A DNA stretch of 64,000 bases from assembly GCF_024199925.1 (NCBI RefSeq), contig NZ_JANADR010000001.1:3100001-3164000 (forward strand), written 5' to 3'. Source of the DNA: Bradyrhizobium sp. CCGUVB1N3. GTDB taxonomy: Bacteria > Pseudomonadota > Alphaproteobacteria > Rhizobiales > Xanthobacteraceae. The notes under the pieces were generated by a model. The model was not told the DNA's origin. It worked only from the letters and a program-made list of their open reading frames with translations, and searched no databases. Positions 1 through 8,480 of the stretch are shown piece after piece. Numbering within the stretch: position 1 is the stretch's first letter; every line of letters begins with the position of its first letter. Both the position numbers and the translations under genes were made by a program.

Positions 1-239
1 TCCTGCCCTTCCGGCCTCATCGGATCGAGCGTGATGCACTTCTTGTTGCGGTTGACCTGTAGAAACAGCGCGCCTTCACCGCCTTCGCCGACCGGTGCCA
101 CGAAGCGATCCTCGCTGCCGTCGCGCTTTTCCACGCGAATGACCTCGGCGCCGAATTCGGCCAGCAACGTCGCGCAATACGGCCCCGCGATATAGCGCCC
201 GAAATCGAGGACGCGCACGCCCTCCAGAACTCCCCCCAT
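1..239 (-). CDS. CaiB/BaiF family CoA-transferase, N-terminal part
   Basis: This is the 5' end of a gene running off the left edge; about 79 residues are visible. The start [20 protein letters not shown], followed by a [16 protein letters not shown] segment and an N-R-N-K-K stretch, is the standard N-terminus of class III CoA-transferases, which move CoA between carboxylic acids. The catalytic Asp lies beyond the edge, so the substrate cannot be judged. The ATG at 239 fits the family N-terminus exactly. The facing VOC gene is divergent, so the 178 bp between them should carry both promoters. Confidence 0.85.
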   Translation of the reverse strand, partial: MGGVLEGVRVLDFGRYIAGPYCATLLAEFGAEVIRVEKRDGSEDRFVAPVGEGGEGALFLQVNRNKKCITLDPMRPEGQ

Positions 240-417
240 CGATTTCTTCCCTTATCGTCTTTTACCTTGTGTTTTTGCCAGATTACAGGGACTGGCTGCG
301 GCGGCAAGGTGGCAACGTGCATCGTGCTTTGCCCGCAGATGTGATCGGCTGACAGTTTCGGCTGACGGAAATTCTGCTCTAGTATGGCCTCTCCGTCCCC
401 CAGCCAGAGCGCGATCC

Positions 418-1305
418 ATGCCTCAACAATTCGATCGATCCACTGAAGACCTCGGCAACGCGATCCATTTCGAGCACGTCAACATCCAGGTCCCGGATCA
501 GCGCCTCGCTACCTTGTTTTACGTCACGGGGCTCGGGCTCACCCGCGACCCCTATCTGATGGTGTCCGACACCAACATGTGGATCAATGCCGGTCAGAGC
601 CAGTTTCACTTGCCGAGCGGCAAGCCGCAGGTGCTGCGCGGTCACGTCGGGCTGGTCATCGCGGGCCGTGAGGCGCTGCTACAGCGGCTGTCGTCAGTCG
701 CCAAAAAGCTCGAAGGCACGGCGTTCGCGTTCGCCGAGCATGACGACTATGTCGAGGCTGTCTGTCCGTGGGGTAATCGCCTGCGCTGCCATGAGCCGGA
801 CGCGGCGCGCTTCGGGCGTATCGCGCTCGGCATCCCCTATGTCGAATTCGAGGTGCCGGTCGGAACCGCGCCGGCGATTTGCGCTTTCTATCCCGAGATC
901 ATGGGCATGCCCGCCGAGCTCAGGAATGGCGACGGCCAGGTTGCCGCCGTGAAGACAGGCCGCGGCCAGCACCTGCTATTCCGCGAGATCGATCGGCCTC
1001 AGCCGGATTACGACGGCCACCATGTGCAGATGTACATCACCGATTTCTCCGGTCCTTACCGCAAGCTATCGGCGCGCAACCTGATCTCCCGCGAGGACAA
1101 TCAATACCAGTACCGGTTTTGCGACATCGTCGATCTCGACAGCGGCAAGCATCTCTTCACGGTCGAGCACGAGGTGCGCAGCGCGACCCACCCGATGTTC
1201 ATGCGGCCGATGGTCAACCGCAATCCAGCGCTGACCAACCGCAACTACGCGTTCGGCCACGATCAATCGCTCTGGGCGATGGGGCCGGACCAATACGAGG
1301 GATAG
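418..1305 (+). CDS. VOC-family (glyoxalase/dioxygenase fold) protein
   Basis: The 295-residue protein has two beta-alpha-beta-beta-beta modules. The first begins near residue 16 with FEHVNIQVPDQRLATLFYV, the classic VOC entry strand, and the second near residue 140 with IPYVEFEVPVGTAPAICAFY. H20 and similarly placed His/Glu residues could bind a metal. VOC proteins include extradiol dioxygenases, glyoxalases and isomerases, and nothing here fixes the substrate. It is transcribed divergently from the CoA-transferase, so a shared catabolic role is possible but only inferred. The stop codon is followed at once by the dispersed repeat. Confidence 0.8.
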   Translation: MPQQFDRSTEDLGNAIHFEHVNIQVPDQRLATLFYVTGLGLTRDPYLMVSDTNMWINAGQSQFHLPSGKPQVLRGHVGLVIAGREALLQRLSSVAKKLEGTAFAFAEHDDYVEAVCPWGNRLRCHEPDAARFGRIALGIPYVEFEVPVGTAPAICAFYPEIMGMPAELRNGDGQVAAVKTGRGQHLLFREIDRPQPDYDGHHVQMYITDFSGPYRKLSARNLISREDNQYQYRFCDIVDLDSGKHLFTVEHEVRSATHPMFMRPMVNRNPALTNRNYAFGHDQSLWAMGPDQYEG

Positions 1306-1453
1306 AGCATGATCCGGACCCGAAGGGCCGCGTTAGCGCAAAGTGTGAAGCGGTTTTCCCTCGCGACAAACGCGGAACGCGTTTGCGCGGAGATCATGCT
1401 CAAACAATAACCTAAAGCGCGATGACGATTCATCCCAATCTCATCGCGCTTTA
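1306..1453 (+). repeat. Dispersed intergenic repeat, copy A
   Basis: The unit starts at AGCATGATCCGGA and ends at a hairpin whose arms read GCGCGATGA/TCATCGCGC. A nearly identical unit lies in inverted orientation at 2888-3013. Elements with AGCATGATC ends are common between genes in Bradyrhizobium and relatives. The position right after a stop codon and the internal hairpin suggest an effect on transcription termination or mRNA ends, which is inference. Confidence 0.8.
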
Positions 1454-1614
1454 GGGAGCAACAAGGATTGTGCTTGGCAAAGGCCGGCTCGTGCGCCGCT
1501 TGCTTCGACTGCATCATCAGAAAGAAGATGTCCACGCGCGGAGGCCACCCGTAAATTTCCCAAGTGCTGGCCGCGGGGCTCACTGGTTAACTGGTGCCGG
1601 TCGAGCGCCGCACC

Positions 1615-1779
1615 ATGAAAACACCGAAGCCAAAGCAATGGTCCGAGCAGGAAGTCCGGCGATTGGTCAGGCTCGCCCGGCAGGGAGCTGGCACGTCGAA
1701 GATAGCCGCCGAACTGGGCCGTCACGCCGGCTCGGTGAGGCGAATGGCGCGGACGGTGGGAATATTGTTGAAGAAGTAG
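1615..1779 (+). CDS. Small SANT/HTH-like protein
   Basis: A 54-residue basic protein starting MKTPKPKQWSEQEVRRLVRL. Residues 8-50 look like a SANT or helix-turn-helix fold: an initial W, then the turn AGTSKIAAELGRHAGSVRRMA, which resembles a DNA-recognition helix. Small proteins of this type recur in Bradyrhizobium. A longer reading from 1594 exists, but the internal ATG gives the compact domain alone. A DNA-binding role is inferred from the fold only. Confidence 0.6.
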   Translation: MKTPKPKQWSEQEVRRLVRLARQGAGTSKIAAELGRHAGSVRRMARTVGILLKK

Positions 1780-1903
1780 CTGTCTGTTGCGGCGCAAAGC
1801 GCGGCGTCGGCCACGGCTAACTCTTAATATCCATGGCTTTCTTACCGCAAAGGCTCAAAGTTCTCAGCATCAGGCGAAGCCAAATCTTCCTGGCGGAGAC
1901 CCT

Positions 1904-2221
1904 ATGAGTCGCTCCCCCTCTATCGTGCCGCATGCGTCAGCCAACCATGACGTCTATCTTGTGCTTGAAGACTTCGGCGGCCGGCTCGGGTGTGCCTGGT
2001 GCGAGACTGCCGAAGAGGACGCAAATCGCGCCACGCTGGTGCGGCACCTGGTCGAGGGCCAATACGAACATCCCGTCCGCATCGTTGCCTTCAATCCGGT
2101 CGAGGGATGGTCGCGCGATGTGACTGCGGACATCGCCGATGAGCTTCGCCGCCAATTCGTCGAACTCGACGACGTGGCGCCATCTCTGCTGGAGTTTCTG
2201 GACAGAGCGGCCGGCCGCTGA
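1904..2221 (+). CDS. Conserved hypothetical protein, ~105 residues
   Basis: The frame is open from 1787, but the ATG at 1904 has GGAG just upstream and starts the part with normal amino-acid composition. The protein is acidic and soluble, with no signal peptide or membrane segment. It has a C-x-W-C motif near residue 31 (GCAWCETAEEDANRATLV) and a C-terminal helix ending in FLDRAAGR. It resembles a small family I associate with Bradyrhizobium without known function. It lies between the two inverted repeat copies with three other small genes. Confidence 0.6.
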   Translation: MSRSPSIVPHASANHDVYLVLEDFGGRLGCAWCETAEEDANRATLVRHLVEGQYEHPVRIVAFNPVEGWSRDVTADIADELRRQFVELDDVAPSLLEFLDRAAGR

Positions 2222-2354
2222 TGCGGGCGATGATCGAGTCTCTTGCCACGCTTGCGAGCTCGTCAAACAAGAAGTCCTGTTTGGGGACTTACTCAAAAGT
2301 CATGGATCGCTATACTCACCCAATTGCAGTATCGTTTTTCGTACGGGGGCGACC

Positions 2355-2552
2355 ATGTTGGACGATGAATTCAACAAGCAGCGCGCGAAGATATTGCGTG
2401 ACCTCGCAGAGCAAGCTGATCCCTTTATCAAAAGACGTCTCCTGAAGTTGGTGGAGCGCTACGAACCCAAGCGACGGACCGCGCCAATTGACCAACAATT
2501 TCAAGCCAGGCTTCAGCGGGACATCGAACATCGCGACATCACTTCTGACTGA
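2355..2552 (+). CDS. Small conserved hypothetical protein, 65 residues
   Basis: A charged helical protein beginning MLDDEFNKQRAKILRDLAEQ. Residues 4-38 should form an amphipathic helix pair containing ADPFIKRRLLKLVERY. Short proteins with this 'EQADPFIKRRLL' pattern are frequent in Bradyrhizobium and have no known role. The ATG at 2355 is preferred over the longer open frame from 2139, whose upstream translation is not protein-like. Confidence 0.55.
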   Translation: MLDDEFNKQRAKILRDLAEQADPFIKRRLLKLVERYEPKRRTAPIDQQFQARLQRDIEHRDITSD

Positions 2553-2694
2553 TTATTGAGGGCCCTCTCTTTTGAAGCCGGTCAAAAAGAACTGGCGTTC
2601 GAGAGCAAGAGGGTGGAAACTCCGGTCCACGAGCATCACGTCAGCCGTAAATTCGAAAGTCGCGATTTCGCCATCCACACGCTGGAGCAGCGTC

Positions 2695-2889
2695 ATGCGA
2701 TACGCTTTTGGGCGGGCAGTTTCTCCTCAAGACCAGCTCTCGAAAGTCGCGCAGGAGAGCCGTGAACACGCGAAAACGATGCCTGCCGGCAAGGAGAGAG
2801 AGGAGCTTCAGAGGAAGGCCAGCCAGGCCGAAACGGCAGCTCACATAGATGAGTGGGTCAATTCGCCCGGGCTCCGCCCCCCAACTTGA
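2695..2889 (+). CDS. Small conserved hypothetical protein, 64 residues
   Basis: A helical protein starting MRYAFGRAVSPQDQ, with the pattern AKTMPAGKEREELQRKA-Q-E-T-A-A-H and the ending WVNSPGLRPP. This 'reduce-the-chain, then HIDEW..SPGL.PP' signature marks a small protein family abundant in Bradyrhizobium with unknown function. GAG lies eight bases before the ATG. The stop codon overlaps the first bases of repeat copy B. Confidence 0.6.
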   Translation: MRYAFGRAVSPQDQLSKVAQESREHAKTMPAGKEREELQRKASQAETAAHIDEWVNSPGLRPPT

Positions 2890-3013
2890 AGCGCGATGAG
2901 ATTGGGATGAATCGTCATCGCGCTTTGGGTTATTGTTCGAGCATGATCTCCGCGCAAACGCGTTCCGCGTTTGTCGCGAGGGAAAACCGCTTCGCACCTT
3001 TCCGGATCATGCC
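2888..3013 (-). repeat. Dispersed intergenic repeat, copy B (inverted)
   Basis: The reverse complement matches copy A at 1306-1453 over nearly its whole length, including AGCGGTTTTCCCTCGCGACA and the terminal hairpin. The outermost bases differ slightly. The two copies face each other and bracket about 1.4 kb with four small genes. The copy also sits just downstream of the tad locus end. Confidence 0.8.
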
Positions 3014-3050
3014 TTAGTCAGATCAGATCGTCGCCAATTCAAGGTGCTTA

Positions 3051-3587
3051 TCAAGGCTGATTGTTCGGCGGCCTTTCGATGAACCTGCGACTGCCGTTGA
3101 GAAGCTCGAGGTTATTGGCGATAACCGGGTTGCCTGGATCGAGCGAATAGGCCTTCTCGAACTTCCGTCGCGCCGCACTCAGATTGCCGCGCAGCATGTA
3201 CGAATATCCCTGATCATTCAGGATCTGAACGGTTTCGCCCCCAAGCTTGATCGCGTGGGCATAAGACTGGTCCGCAAGGTCGAACCGGCGGATCCGATCA
3301 TAGCTCGCGGCGAGCCCGATCCACGCCGTCACGTCCTTCGGCGATTTCTCGACAGCGTCCTTGAAATAGCGCTGGGCGAGCCCGTAACTACCGCGGTTGA
3401 AATGCTCCAGCCCGAGCCGCACGGGCTCGTCCGACGGGTAGTACTTGACGTCGGTCGGCTCCTGCACGGGGTCCCCGCCCGGCGGATCCACCGGGGCCAC
3501 GATCGCGGCCTCCCGCGTGGTGTAGTCGCACGCCGCAAGGCCTGTCCCCAACCAGCAACAGGTCAACATTAAGAAGATGCGCCGCAT
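3051..3587 (-). CDS. tadD: Tad pilus assembly TPR lipoprotein TadD
   Basis: A 178-residue predicted lipoprotein. The signal peptide ends in GLAAC with Cys19-20 as the likely lipidated residue. Tetratricopeptide repeats follow from about residue 55 to 165 (FNRGSYGLAQRYFKDAVEKS, then LADQSYAHAIKLG and LSAARRKFEKAYSLDPGNP). TadD-type proteins are pilotin-like periplasmic partners of the Tad secretin and inner-membrane complex. It is the last gene of the minus-strand tad set, about 80 bp after the small lipoprotein. A decayed copy of its central TPRs lies at 27.9 kb. Confidence 0.85.
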   Translation of the reverse strand: MRRIFLMLTCCWLGTGLAACDYTTREAAIVAPVDPPGGDPVQEPTDVKYYPSDEPVRLGLEHFNRGSYGLAQRYFKDAVEKSPKDVTAWIGLAASYDRIRRFDLADQSYAHAIKLGGETVQILNDQGYSYMLRGNLSAARRKFEKAYSLDPGNPVIANNLELLNGSRRFIERPPNNQP

Positions 3588-3667
3588 AACAATTGTCCCC
3601 GCCCGGCTCAGCGGACTGATTGAAGTATCATCGTTAGATCATCCAAAGCTGAGGCCCCTTTGGTCCT

Positions 3668-4075
3668 TTACCTGCTCGGTGCTCCGCCCGCTCCGCCGAC
3701 CGGCACCGACACTCCGGCGTTCGCTCCAGCCCCCAATCCTTCTATGTTGATATTCTGGTTGGTGGGAGGCCGCTGGCCCATCGCTTCGGTCGCCGGTCCG
3801 ATATCGGGAAGCTGATCCACCGGCCGGGTCGTGTTGCCATAGCGCGTCACGGCGGCGCCCACGCGCCGAGCGTCGTACGCGATCCTGCGATCGCCGACGT
3901 TTCGCGGCCATGGATGGATCGTATGGGTGACGGCGTTGACCTCTTTGGCGTTGCCGGCGCTCATCGTGATGGAGTCGGACCGTTGCACGTAGCGATCCAT
4001 CTCATCATGACCGGCGAGGCCGTAACATCCGCCGAGCAGCAAGGGCGCGAACAGAGCCAGATACCTGATGGTCAT
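3668..4075 (-). CDS. Small lipoprotein of the tad locus
   Basis: A 135-residue protein with signal peptide MTIRYLALFAPLLLGGC, a clear lipobox with Cys17. The mature part is rich in Gly, Asn and Ala, contains DRYVQRSDSITMSAGNAKEVN, and ends in a flexible Gly/Ala tail. It sits 12 bp after the CpaC stop codon, the place where other tad loci have CpaD. CpaD is usually over 200 residues and I see no CpaD domain, so this may be a reduced CpaD-like secretin partner or a separate outer-membrane lipoprotein. Confidence 0.7.
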   Translation of the reverse strand: MTIRYLALFAPLLLGGCYGLAGHDEMDRYVQRSDSITMSAGNAKEVNAVTHTIHPWPRNVGDRRIAYDARRVGAAVTRYGNTTRPVDQLPDIGPATEAMGQRPPTNQNINIEGLGAGANAGVSVPVGGAGGAPSR

Positions 4076-4087
4076 CTCTCGCTTCCT

Positions 4088-5749
4088 CTAGTTGAGGGTT
4101 TTCACGACCGGCTGGTTTGCAGCGGCGGCCGGTGCGGGAACGGGCGCCCTGAGCTCAGGAGCGATGATGTGACCGTACGGACCCTTCACGTCGCCACCGG
4201 AATTGACATAGTCATCGTAGCGCTTGCGGACTTCCATCTGGCCATTGAGGAAGAAATCGACGTCATTGGCCGGCAGGCGGGAGTCGAGCGGGGAGGCCAG
4301 TTGCTGACCAGGTGCCGCCGGCGCGACCAGGCGCGGCGTCACGATGATCACCAGATCCGTTTCCTCTTGCTGGTACGACTTGCTGCTGAACAAGCTTCCA
4401 ATCACCGGCACCGAGCCGATCCAGGGCAGTTGCGAGACGTCCTGCCGATTGCGGGTCTGGAGCAGGCCGGCGATGGCAAAGCTCTGGCCGTCACGCAACT
4501 CGACCGTGGTGCGCGCGTCGCGGCGGGTCAACGCTGGAACTTGCGTCCCCTGAATCGTCACCGCATTGGCGAAATCAAGCTCGCTGACCGACGGCTCGAC
4601 GCGAAGGTTGATCACACCGCGCGAGAGGACAGTGGGCACGAAGGCGAGCTCAACACCGAACTTCTTGTACTCGATGGTAACGGTGGGAAAACCGTTCGTC
4701 GTCGTGTTCGGGATCGGCACTGGAAATTCACCGCCGGCCAGGAAGCGAGCGGCATCGCCGGAAAGCGTGGTCAAGTTTGGCTCCGCTAACCGGCGAGCCA
4801 ATCCCTTGGTTTCCAGCGCCGAGATCAATAAGTCCACCGAGCCGCCGTTGCTGGTTCGAATGAGACTGGTCAACAGACTTCCGAACGGCGCAGGTGCCAG
4901 ACCGCCCGCGGTGCCAAGGAGCGTCCCCACTGTTCCGAGTATCGGAAGACTGCCGGTAGGAGAAGCACCAACAGGCGTACCGCCAGTATTACCAGAGGGG
5001 TTTGGGACTGTATTAATACCACCGATCGGCTGTCGGACCGTCGCGGCAGTTGCACCACCAAGCCCCGTATTCCCAACATTGGTCCCATTGGCATTCGCCG
5101 CATAAAGGTTCACGCCAAGGTTGCGGCCGGCTTCTCGGCTGACCTCGAGAAAGCGCACCTCCAGCATCACCTGTTGCGGCGCCGCGACACTCATCGCGTT
5201 GACGACGACGCCCCCTTTCGCAACGGTGCTGGTGGCGATCGCCATGGCTCGCTCGGCCGCAACCGCGTCGGTGGCGGTTCCGCTGAGCACCACCTGCCCT
5301 TCGGAGGCCGAGACGCGAACGCCCTGCATGCCGGTGCTGGATCGGATGTTCTGCTGCAGATTACCGGTATCGATCACGACCTCGACGTCGAGGATCCCGA
5401 TCTGCTTCATCGAGGAGTCGAACAGGATGACGTTGGTGGTGCCGGTCTGCTTGCCCTGGACGTAGATCAGGTGATCGCTCAGCGACTTCACGTCGACGAT
5501 GTCAGGCGAGCCCGCGACGATCGTTGCAAAAGGCGTGTCGACCTTGAAGGTGCGTGACTTGTTGACGACCACCTTGACCCGCTGGACGTCGTTCATTTCG
5601 CTGACGAAGACGCCGCCGGAAGAACCCCGCTTGTCTGCAGCCTGCGCGCTGTCAGCGGCCCCAGACAAGGCGAGCGCCGCGCCAAGACCTATCACGCCGA
5701 AGGCGAGAAGCCTCCCTACCCTAATACCCGAAACGCGACCGCCACCCAT
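4088..5749 (-). CDS. cpaC: Tad pilus outer-membrane secretin CpaC/RcpA
   Basis: A 553-residue secretin forming the outer-membrane channel of the Flp/Tad pilus. A signal peptide ends near AADSAQAAD. An N-terminal pilus-associated domain follows (VVVNKSRTFKVDTPFATIV), then a BON-like segment (VRVSASEGQVVLSGTATDAV), then the C-terminal secretin domain with LAEPNLTTLSGDAARFLAGG and LVIIVTPRLVAP. A Gly/Asn/Pro-rich loop of about 80 residues interrupts the middle. I chose the ATG at 5749, preceded by a purine-rich GGGGGGA, over the longer frame. Unlike in Caulobacter, the gene is not beside cpaB but at the far end after a 400-bp gap. Confidence 0.9.
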   Translation of the reverse strand: MGGGRVSGIRVGRLLAFGVIGLGAALALSGAADSAQAADKRGSSGGVFVSEMNDVQRVKVVVNKSRTFKVDTPFATIVAGSPDIVDVKSLSDHLIYVQGKQTGTTNVILFDSSMKQIGILDVEVVIDTGNLQQNIRSSTGMQGVRVSASEGQVVLSGTATDAVAAERAMAIATSTVAKGGVVVNAMSVAAPQQVMLEVRFLEVSREAGRNLGVNLYAANANGTNVGNTGLGGATAATVRQPIGGINTVPNPSGNTGGTPVGASPTGSLPILGTVGTLLGTAGGLAPAPFGSLLTSLIRTSNGGSVDLLISALETKGLARRLAEPNLTTLSGDAARFLAGGEFPVPIPNTTTNGFPTVTIEYKKFGVELAFVPTVLSRGVINLRVEPSVSELDFANAVTIQGTQVPALTRRDARTTVELRDGQSFAIAGLLQTRNRQDVSQLPWIGSVPVIGSLFSSKSYQQEETDLVIIVTPRLVAPAAPGQQLASPLDSRLPANDVDFFLNGQMEVRKRYDDYVNSGGDVKGPYGHIIAPELRAPVPAPAAAANQPVVKTLN

Positions 5750-5996
5750 TCGAGTCCCCCCGCTGCGATCCACGGCTCTCCCCGCAAATCTACGCACTCG
5801 ATGTCCCCTGAGAGTTCCCCTCCGCGCACCACGTCGCAGAGGTTACAATCTGTCCCATTACAAATCGTTACTTCGTATTTCCAACATCATCATCCCGCAT
5901 GCTGCCTCGTTGCAAGAAGAGACGCTTGCCGCACCGCGGCAAGTGCATAGAAAACTTTCCAATGTTGCCAGTGAGCACCACTCTCGCTGCTTGCTC

Positions 5997-6104
5997 GGAA
6001 CTATCCTGCAGCGGAACCGCAAACGGGTTCCCTTTGCCGCATCGCTCGGCGAGTTCCCTATCGATTTTAGGCAAATGGGAACTCACGCGAACGGAACCCG
6101 TTCC
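5997..6104. promoter_or_regulatory. Cluster of GGAAC/GTTCC half-sites upstream of cpaC
   Basis: The 398-bp gap between the TadE gene and cpaC has no convincing gene. In it, GGAAC or its complement GTTCC occurs seven times in about 110 bp: at 5997, 6014, 6028, 6054, 6079, 6093 and 6100. Two pairs form inverted repeats, GGAAC-N9-GTTCC at 6014-6032 and GGAACCCGTTCC at 6093-6104. Chance would give well under one. This looks like a multi-operator array for cpaC and downstream genes; the regulator is unknown. Confidence 0.45.
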
Positions 6105-6147
6105 CGCATCGCTCACGATAATCCAGATGCGATCAAGGTGATTCCCG

Positions 6148-6558
6148 CTAGAAGGGAATGGTTGTGGAGGCGCTCGGCGCGTTCAATGCTGTGCCCCATA
6201 TCGGCATCAGCATGTTGAAACTCGGGAGAGATGCCGTAACAGTGAGTGCGCTGGCTCCCGAAGTCGTGTTCAGCGTCGGCGAGAGACCGCCGAGCATTGG
6301 AGCAACGGCTTTTTTGGCCGCGGCGGATGGCAGGGGGTCACCGCTACAGGTTGGTGAGCTTTTGGTCATTACGTTGTTTACGTAGCAGTCGTTGATCATC
6401 CATGTGCGAGCACCGGCATTCGCGAGCGTCCGCAATGACTGCATGGTGATTGCGTAACGCCCCAGATCGAAGATGGCGAACATCAATGTAAAAAGCGGCA
6501 CGGCGACGAGGCAGAATTCGAACGCCGCCATGCCGCGCTGATCGAGCTTTCTCATCAC
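6148..6558 (-). CDS. TadE-like pseudopilin
   Basis: A 136-residue protein with a short positive N-terminus, the segment RGMAAFEFCLVAVPLFTLMFAIFDLG and no other membrane span. A Glu inside the first hydrophobic stretch after a Gly-containing cleavage region is typical of TadE/TadF minor pseudopilins processed by the Tad prepilin peptidase. The start overlaps the TadG stop codon as ATGA, so translation is probably coupled. Two Cys residues in the mature domain (about 57 and 71) could form a disulfide. Confidence 0.8.
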   Translation of the reverse strand: MMRKLDQRGMAAFEFCLVAVPLFTLMFAIFDLGRYAITMQSLRTLANAGARTWMINDCYVNNVMTKSSPTCSGDPLPSAAAKKAVAPMLGGLSPTLNTTSGASALTVTASLPSFNMLMPIWGTALNAPSASTTIPF

Positions 6559-7931
6559 TGCACCAACTGGACATACTGGCTTTTAGGCAGCTTCGTTTGC
6601 GATGGGCACCCTGTGGTGTCAAAAGTGGCATTTCCGTTGAACGCGATCGAGGCGGCGATCAACTGGCCACAACCGCCGGCGCCGCCTACGGCGATCGTCG
6701 GATCGCCCTGAAACGTCACTGCTGCGTTCGGCGCGTAGATGTTTCCTGTGAGGTTGATGTTGCTGTTCCCACCGAAGGTCACAGCCGTCGCTGAAGCATC
6801 GTACATGGACATGTACTGGAATAATGCAGCGCTGGACTGAAGAGCCGCGGGAAGCGACGAGGCACTCGGGGCAGTTGCCGGCCCCTTCAGGGTGAGCGTG
6901 CCGCCGCCCTTCGTGTCAATGCTCGCCCCAGGCAGCAGGATGAAGGTCACTCCTGTGCATGGACTGTTACAGGTGATCGAGGAACCGCCTTTGAGGGTCA
7001 GAGTACCAGATATGAAGTACACCGACACGCCTGCAGCCAGGTTGAAAGCGGTATTGCCCTTCGTCGAGGTATTGTTATTCGTGCATGCAGTGCTGGCCGA
7101 ACCGGCCACGTAAGCGACGAGATCCGATCCTGGACATGCTGGAAGGCCGCATTTGGCCGGGAGCGTGGGGTTCGCTCCGCACAACGTGGTGAGGGCGCCA
7201 TCGAGAGCAGAGAAGGGATTGACGGTCGGGGCCGGCAGATACTTCAACGCCGTGTCACAGAAAGACGCGGTACCCGTGCAACCGCCGACGGTCGATAGCG
7301 AGCCGAGATTCATGGTCATCCCGCCGCCGGTGAAGTTTATTGCATCCTTGGCCGGATCGTTCGAGGCCATGCCGCAATTCGGCGCATTGATGTTCGGGCT
7401 GCCCTGGAAACTGAGAGAGCCTATCAATGACAAGACGCAGGGCGGGAACGTCACACTCTTGACTGAGGCCACGGCTGTCGCGCCAATGTTGACGGTGGAC
7501 AAACCAAGCATTTGTGCCAGGTATGCCGGCTGTTGCTGGATAGCAGTGGCCTGAACGTAAGTTCCGGGCGTCCCGTTCCATGAAGCGAGTGAAGCGACCG
7601 TGACGGTCTGCGAGACTCCCGCCGGAAGGCTGGTGCTACACTGGGAGCCGGGATAAGAGGTGCCGCCTGCGTTGCAGAACGCGTTCTGTGCCGCGGCTTG
7701 TTTGGCGCGATAGTCCACCGTCTGTGTCACCGCGCACGGCGCGTTCGATAGGCACAGTTGCTGCATGGCGCCCGAAACGGCCGCCGCATCGGCGGCATTC
7801 TGCGCGTGTTGCCTGGTAACGTACCACGATCCCGCCTCGCCCCCGAGTGCGACCACGCCTATCAACGGTATCAGGGCGATAATGGTCCCGAAGGTGACGG
7901 AACCACGACGAGAGTGAAGCAAGCCACGCAT
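6555..7931 (-). CDS. tadG: TadG-like pilus-assembly protein
   Basis: A 458-residue protein with the TadG N-terminal motif RRGSVTFGTIIALIPLIGVVALGGEAGSWYVTRQ (read with its middle residues), followed by QNAADAAAVSGAMQ. The long extracytoplasmic part is rich in Gly, Ser, Thr and Asn, with repeated beta-type segments such as GGSSITCNSPCTG and many Cys pairs. TadG proteins anchor or support the Flp fibre at the envelope. It ends in an ATGA overlap with the next TadE gene and starts 9 bp after the preceding TadE-like gene, so all three are in one transcript. Confidence 0.8.
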   Translation of the reverse strand: MRGLLHSRRGSVTFGTIIALIPLIGVVALGGEAGSWYVTRQHAQNAADAAAVSGAMQQLCLSNAPCAVTQTVDYRAKQAAAQNAFCNAGGTSYPGSQCSTSLPAGVSQTVTVASLASWNGTPGTYVQATAIQQQPAYLAQMLGLSTVNIGATAVASVKSVTFPPCVLSLIGSLSFQGSPNINAPNCGMASNDPAKDAINFTGGGMTMNLGSLSTVGGCTGTASFCDTALKYLPAPTVNPFSALDGALTTLCGANPTLPAKCGLPACPGSDLVAYVAGSASTACTNNNTSTKGNTAFNLAAGVSVYFISGTLTLKGGSSITCNSPCTGVTFILLPGASIDTKGGGTLTLKGPATAPSASSLPAALQSSAALFQYMSMYDASATAVTFGGNSNINLTGNIYAPNAAVTFQGDPTIAVGGAGGCGQLIAASIAFNGNATFDTTGCPSQTKLPKSQYVQLVQ

Positions 7932-7940
7932 GGACCACTC

Positions 7941-8474
7941 CTATTGAAACCGTTCGGCGTAAGACAGTGTGTACGTGCAGGGATCGGCGTTGGTACTCCG
8001 ACAGATCCAGGCTCTTGACACGATGGGAGCCACGGTGACCGTCGTCGAGTACGTGTAGTGCTTGGGCGAACCGGAGTTGGTTGTGGAGCAGGCAGCCATG
8101 CTATCGCTGCAGACGACCTGGAGATTGTTGATGGGATAACCCGAAACCGAAGTGGGGAGCGCTGACTTCCAGGTCGCCCAATCGGTAACGTCCTGCGGCG
8201 GGTTGTACTGGATCCTTTGCCCGAAGGCGCGCAATGCCTCCCACGCGGATACAAACCGAAAACCGGCGGCGGCAACGTCAGCAAGCGGCAGAAGCAGGAA
8301 CGTTCCCAAGAAAGAAAAGACGATCAGCATTTCAAACGCCGCGGCACCGTGCTGATCGGCAATGAAAGACCTTCGATGGCTCGCGCGCGGGCCTCGACGG
8401 ACAGTTACCAAGTCTGGACGCCGACTCCGAGCACGAGCAGTTTGAACGATGTCCATGTCAATTCGGCCACGCAT
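7941..8474 (-). CDS. TadE-like pilus protein with extended N-terminus
   Basis: A 177-residue protein. About 40 basic cytoplasmic residues precede DQHGAAAFEMLIVFSFLGTF, the TadE-type motif with the Gly cleavage site and Glu inside the hydrophobic helix. The periplasmic part has Cys residues around 127 and 133 and two near the C-terminus. The ATG at 8474 follows GGTGAG at good spacing; a shorter start at Met7 is possible. It is the first of three TadE/TadG-type genes downstream of the methyltransferase-like gene. Confidence 0.7.
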   Translation of the reverse strand: MRGRIDMDIVQTARARSRRPDLVTVRRGPRASHRRSFIADQHGAAAFEMLIVFSFLGTFLLLPLADVAAAGFRFVSAWEALRAFGQRIQYNPPQDVTDWATWKSALPTSVSGYPINNLQVVCSDSMAACSTTNSGSPKHYTYSTTVTVAPIVSRAWICRSTNADPCTYTLSYAERFQ

Positions 8475-8480
8475 GGCCGC

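Noticed and set aside
5868..6116. Minus-strand frame of 82 residues between the TadE gene and cpaC
   Set aside because: Its translation follows the repeated GGAAC motifs, has no known motif and no good ribosome binding site; a regulatory array explains the sequence better.
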